Shown: positions 58,931 through 64,000 of the stretch, piece by piece
Layout: each line of letters starts with the position of its first letter
Numbering within the stretch: position 1 is the stretch's first letter
From: Ophioderma brevispina
Taxonomy: Eukaryota > Echinodermata > Ophiuroidea > Amphilepidida > Ophiodermatidae
DNA length: 64,000 nucleotides
Assembly (NCBI GenBank): GCA_023653785.1
Contig: JAMKCH010022335.1
Location: 1-64,000, forward strand
Direction of reading: 5' to 3'
Program-made: the position numbers and the translations under genes
Notes under the pieces: generated by a model
The model's database searches: none
Told to the model about the DNA's origin: nothing
Seen by the model: the letters and a program-made list of their open reading frames with translations, nothing else

Positions 58931-61085
58931 GGGGGTATGTGATGATCACACTAATTAGATAACTTATATGCTTTACTGAGCAAAATTCCGTATTTTTAAG
59001 GGAATGTTCTATTTACTGAGCAAAATTTTGCGTAATTTTAACAGTGTAGTTATGGCTTTGCTTCTTGTTTATCATAGTAGAATTGATGATTTTTAGATTC
59101 ACCAATAACGTCTACATGTAGGCTACGTATTTGCAAATTATAAATTACTATCACGCTGATTATCTCTAATAAATTACTACACTGGATCAATAATAAATTA
59201 CAATCACGACTGATTATCTGGATACGATATACATTACAGAAGAAACATGATCAGTAGACCTGTAGGTCATGGAAGCGGGTCACCAAGAGGTAACTGAACT
59301 CAAACATGTCGAAACCCCCATTCAGCATTTCGCGCGCTGTCATGCCATGCCATCGGTCATTCGGTAATTAGAGCATGATGAATTGGTAATCTTACTGGTA
59401 TGGGGAGTCGGAAAATGTTACATCTCGTAACATGATGAACTCTAACAACGGAAAAAAACAGATAAAGCAATTCTTACTTTTGAGCGCTCACATATTGCAA
59501 ATGAATACCACCAATGGTTAAGGTCAGCAAATATATAATTTTTATAGCTAGGCACCTATTCTTCGATTGGTGAGACGGAAGTCAAATATAGAGCGGGGTC
59601 GTTAAACTAAAGGATGGCGTTCAAGCGGCTGCGATCTATCCTTTCGGGCATTTCTATTACAAGCCGGGTTGCAACAATCTACATTGATTCTCATTTTAAC
59701 AACTGGAAGGCATCAAATACGACACGGACTGCACATGTAGAGGACCAAAAATCACTGAAGTCAAGCACGGTGTAAGAATCTGTGCATAAAACTCTGGAAA
59801 CACTTTTCAAAATCACTATGGTTACCCGACACGCTAGTGAAATTAGAATCCCAAGTGCCCCTTGGTCTCACACCTTCAATACCACCACAGTTGAATGAGT
59901 GGCCTCCGGTTCAAGCTCATGTAGTAGAACACTCAAATAGTGTGTATCGTGTCCATTACAATCGCGTGCCGTGTGTTAAATCATGTAAATAATATTCTGA
60001 GCCATGACTCCGACATTCTTATTCAAGTAGCGGGACTGCGCTCTACATTGTCAGATTGTGGGTTACAAAAATAATAAGTAAGGCGCAATTTCGATTTTTC
60101 GTAACCCGAAGACTCTAAAAAATTTGTCACTCAAGCATCCCTATTAGGGATTGTTAATTATTTAGTTCCTGACACCACAAGTGACGAGCAGAATTTTACT
60201 TAGCTATGCTATGTGCATTGTAATTGAACCAAAGTGGCTTATTTACGACGCAATTTTTAGAATTTACCCATGGGCGTTTCATCCGAAGAAAACTAAAACT
60301 TCATGCGGACAAACTTCATCCCGCCGGAGCCGACCAGGAAATAAAAAAGAGTGGATTAGTCGTCGGGAAAAAGCGATTTTTATTGATGGGGAAAGCTGAA
60401 TTAAACAGAGGTTGGGCCCTGACTTGGTATTTCTGCCCCAAAGGCATCTTGTCCTTTGAGCTTCTCCAACGTTAGACAACACGTAGAGGACACCACTGGT
60501 GTTCTATGCAAAAGCTTCCATACACCTTATTCAACTCTTACAATGTTTTATTGTAGAGCTACATATTTCAAAGTTTGCAAATTTGTGCTATTTAAATGCT
60601 AATTAGCTAATTGTTATTTCATACATTTTGCTATTGTTATGGCAATGTTCAGTACAGGCCTATTGGTAATATACTCAACAAAGGATAAGACCTCAAATGC
60701 CATGAGCCATCTCAAGAGAAATTCTTGGCTTACCAGGGACACATCATCCATTTTATCATCCTTCGGCTGCGGAGGAGGCGATTACAAGATTTCTCCATGC
60801 ACATCATATCTTTGCAAGTGCGGCATCTGCTCCGATTGTATATGCCTTTATCATACCCTTGCACACGTTGAGTAGGGTAAAAAAGGGGGGGGGGGAGAAC
60901 TTAAAAAATGTTTCATTAAAAAAATTGAAAAAAAATTGGTGCTTGCCCTGAAAATGTGTGTGCCCCCCTCGCCCCCACCCCCCCGAAAAAAAAGCTGGGC
61001 TACGCCAATAGGTGAAAAGTGTGAGGATGACAATTTGCAGTCATGTACTCTGTCTTGATACGCTTATTATGAGGCCAAGATTTTT
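58931..61085. other. No gene recognised
   Basis: A small tandem pair TTTACTGAGCAAAATT lies at about 58972 and 59014. Frames at 60181-60482 overlap on both strands. A G/C homopolymer tract (60883-60894, then 60964-60983) is followed by GAAAAAAAAGCTGGGCTACGC, which looks like a repeat end. No family could be named. Confidence 0.4.
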
Positions 61086-61089
61086 CTGC

Positions 61090-62100
61090 TGGCCGCTGCA
61101 GTATTAGTCAGATGGGTCTGTGCCCTCGGAAGCGTGGATTCCAGCAGGGCAAAGTCCAAGTCATTCAAGACTTTGGCTGGGTAATCGTCTGAAGCGGCGA
61201 GGGTGTGTTACATTCCAGAGTACAATCTGATGGGGCATTTTTCAGTAGAAAGTTACTAATATGATCGAAAAGGATGGAGCTAAAAAAATCACCCTGAAGA
61301 ACTCCGGTGGTGAATCGAAAGATCCGAAATGTTTCCGTCGGCCATTACTACACTTTTAGAGTTGTTGTATAGCCCATGCATTCACTACTGCTTCCGGGCA
61401 TTCCATAATGCCTCATCACAGCAAACCATAACCTTTCTATTAGAATTCAAAGGCCTTCTAGAAGTCTTATAAGGTGCCTGTAAGAGGAAGCAGGTGTTTG
61501 GAAAACCTCCATGATTTTCTGAGGATATGGATCTGCTGGGCACAACTTCTTCCCGAACGAAATCCAGCCTGGTTGCTTCTTAAAGATGGGGTCCACATGA
61601 TATCTGATTCTGTTCGAAGGATTTTGTTGGTAACCTTGGCTGTTAATTGACAGAAGAGATATTCCTCGATAGTTGGTCATCAAACTAAGGTCTCCCTTCG
61701 TGGGTAGAGGAACAATGATGCTGGTGGCCCATTGGCTGGGTGGAGTGAAGATGTGTGAATACTTCAGTACAAAAAAGGCAATTTGCATAAACAACTAACC
61801 TTAGGCCAGATTGCATCACCACCATTGTGGAGTGCTTCAGATGTAATTGAACTGTCAAGTCCGGCGGCATTATTGTTCCTTCATTGGCCTATGGCTATGT
61901 TAGCGTCTCCCTAGTGTGGTGGATTTGGTTCGATGAGCATGTAGTTCTTGAGAAGCCGGTGGAAGGCATTTCAAATAATAGGGAACGGGCTTGTTGTTGA
62001 GCAAGGACTGAAATATTCCTTCCATTTTGAAAGTAGGTCCTTATCACTTGTTGGTGGGGTGGTAGCATCTCTTTTGTGAACCCTTGTGAGAGTGTATCCA
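61090..62100 (-). pseudogene. Second non-LTR reverse transcriptase fragment
   Basis: On the minus strand, from 62100 downward: a degenerate linker, then FTPPSQWATSIIVPLPTKGD (about 61685-61745), NYRGISLLSI at 61645-61674, IRYHVDPIFKK near 61590-61620, an AGF.GR-like block at about 61555, and TTGVLQGD near 61285. These are fingers and palm motifs of the same RT group as the fragment at 47290-48250, upstream of the FADD box. The catalytic FADD itself was not found, so the fragment is truncated on its 3' side near 61090. At least four frame changes interrupt it. Neither terminal sequence is visible. Confidence 0.85.
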
Positions 62101-64000
62101 AACAAAAAAAAAATTTTTTGGTTGATAATGTGCCTTATTCGAATGTGGTGTTTACTGTGGGGGACGGTTTTCAGTGTTTTATTACTTCATAAGTTGGGCC
62201 CCAAAATTGATATTTTCAAGCCTTAAAGGTTTAAGGACATCAAAGAAAAATCCTCCAACTTGTGAAAGTGACAAGTGTTGTATTTCCACTGCGGGCGACA
62301 ATGAGTTTGTAACAGGGGTCAAATGTCAAATGATGATATTGTGCAATTTGAACCTAACCATGTGGTTTCCTTTAGTCATAAGGATTCAGAAAAGGTATAG
62401 TTTTGCCCTATCTGGGAGGTATCGTTCAGGAGTTATTGTGCATAAAAGGTCAAAGGTGATATTTTTGCCTACAGGGCCAACAATGCAAAAATGCATAATT
62501 TGAATGAAATGGTCGTCAAGTTGATCCTTTGACCAACCGATTCATATGAGAATAGGTTGCCCTATCTCGTATCTCCCGTTACCACCCGTTACCATGTAAC
62601 GCCTCGAATGTAAACCCGTTCATTGACTCAAGAGTCCGCCACGTCAGTGTGTGACATACAGGGTAAAAGTAAACTTGCCAGAATACTGGATCCTGGGTTT
62701 CCTACCGGAGATCTTTTTTACCGAATTCCTATCCCACATACCACCAACGCGTACGGTAGATAAAATAAATAGCGCATATATATTACTGGTGGTTTGTGGC
62801 ATACGTCAGTTTTCTTTGTCATAACTGGCAAACGTTTGGCTGTACATAAATTTTTACCAGTAACGAATACTCTTTGATTGCCTTTAATTTTTGCGCCACA
62901 AAATGTGCGCGTAGTTTAAGGTTGGAGAGCGCACTAAAACCGCGAGCGTGCATGGAGTGATGGCTATATCAACTGTACCATCATTGGTGCAATTGTGGAT
63001 AGGAATTTCGGTAAAAATGATTTCCGGTATTAACCTCAGGATCCCCGTAATTTCGCAATAGAATAACCGCTGCCTTTGCACATCCGACGGAAAAAATGAT
63101 ATACGTTAGATCCCGGGAGTATATCCACTCCATCGTGTGACCTCTATTACTTTTCCGAGGTATTTGCATTGAATGAGGGCATTGCAGAGGATGAAAGTAC
63201 AATTCCCACTAAGCTATGGAAACATAGAAAAATCAATTCTGACCTTAATGAAATCTTCAGTTCAACGTAAAAACATTTGTATGCTACATTAACTCCCAAT
63301 ACATTCTAGTATTTTTTTCAATATGTATTCAATGTAACAGGTGAGTTGAATTTACGGTGCTGGACTGTTTGAACGGCCCCTCTTTAGATTGGAAGGACCA
63401 CAAAAGTCTTTGCACTTTCTATGTAAAAACTTGAGACCAGATTATCTTAGTTCGTTCATGAAACAGGTGAAGCGGGCCACATATTATTCTCTCCTCTCCC
63501 AACTAATCGACGGTGTCCAACTTTTCCTCGGTGACACGATGGGTTTCTTAATGGAGCAACCACTAAATCACTCCGCATTTTGTGTAATGGTGGGTAGTTC
63601 GGTAAAACTGCCGTCGATTGTAAGCAATTGGTGTGGCAGCAGGTGCTAGATATTGTTGAGTGTTAATATTAAAATGAATAGTGCAGACAATGTTCATACT
63701 TGGAATATCAGAAAATAAATAAATTTGAATCTACAAATCAATTAGGCCGCGTAAGTACGGCCCGTGCTCGGATACGGCTATGGCTTTTACGTGTCGGTTG
63801 GGAAAAAGTGGTGGCGCTATGCCCAGCCTGATCTTCTCGATTCTAGATCGCTTATCCGGTATCAAATATTACCAATGATTTTAAAAATTTTCATTTTTTG
63901 ATATAGAATATCTCAAAACATCTAATATATTTTACGTGGGGTTGGGAAAAAAAAAAAAAAAAAAATTTGAACGTATTTCAAGTCAATTTAGCGTGTATTT
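62101..64000. other. No gene recognised; one dispersed repeat
   Basis: 62310-62410 (AGGGGTCAAATGTCAAATG, AGGATTCAGAAAAGGTATAG) belongs with 32855-32990 and the 39.5-40 kb sequence. The frame at 63389-63649 (+, 86 codons) has no known motif. A long A-run starts at about 63948. Confidence 0.4.

Noticed and set aside
1..64000. CRISPR arrays, bacterial operons or phage genes
   Set aside because: No spaced direct repeats of the right size, no ribosome-binding-site-led dense gene order, and eukaryotic retroelements throughout.

Overview
The window looks like AT-rich, gene-poor DNA from the nuclear genome of an animal, probably a marine invertebrate. Echinoderm, hemichordate, amphioxus or cnidarian would all fit; the sequence does not decide between them. 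I found no intact protein-coding gene, tRNA, rRNA or CRISPR array. Nearly everything that can be named is a broken transposable element, a miniature inverted-repeat element (MITE or foldback), or a tandem repeat. The closely related repeat copies differ by many one-base indels, so the decay may be partly real and partly assembly error.

Layout. 1-9.9 kb: mostly unassigned, with a first TTAA-type MITE family, a hairpin element at 6.45 kb, and a decayed cysteine-rich 'GCDTT' gene or element ORF at 7.3-7.9 kb. 9.9-17.1 kb: full MITE copies and dispersed repeats. 17.7-20.9 kb: a Penelope-like retroelement (reverse transcriptase plus GIY-YIG endonuclease, minus strand) bounded by inverted terminal repeats that carry a hammerhead-like motif. 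21.2-22.1 kb: a satellite of about 140 bp period. 24.3-27.6 kb: a large foldback with TA...CTGTCCC ends and nested insertions. 28-31.5 kb: tandem duplications and a perfect-ended TTAA MITE. 33.3-34.7 kb: a Crypton-type tyrosine recombinase relic. 36.6-38.6 kb: a GC-rich DIRS retrotransposon relic (RT, RNase H, tyrosine recombinase). 38.7-40 kb: 'GCCATCTTGG' repeats and two hairpins. 44.5 kb: a 20-bp minisatellite. 46-48.3 kb: two non-LTR fragments in opposite orientation. 49-50.7 kb: a 1.1 kb foldback and another MITE. 51.2-57.3 kb: a divergent segmental duplication; one copy is interrupted by a CpG-rich array of the 12-bp palindrome GCAACGCGTTGC. 61.1-62.1 kb: a third non-LTR reverse transcriptase fragment.

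The pieces do not form one pathway. The common themes are two independent tyrosine-recombinase element classes within 4 kb of each other, and at least five unrelated MITE families that share TTAAAGG...CCTTTAA ends, as if one TTAA-targeting transposase had mobilised them. The most unusual structure is the palindrome array at 54.0-56.1 kb.
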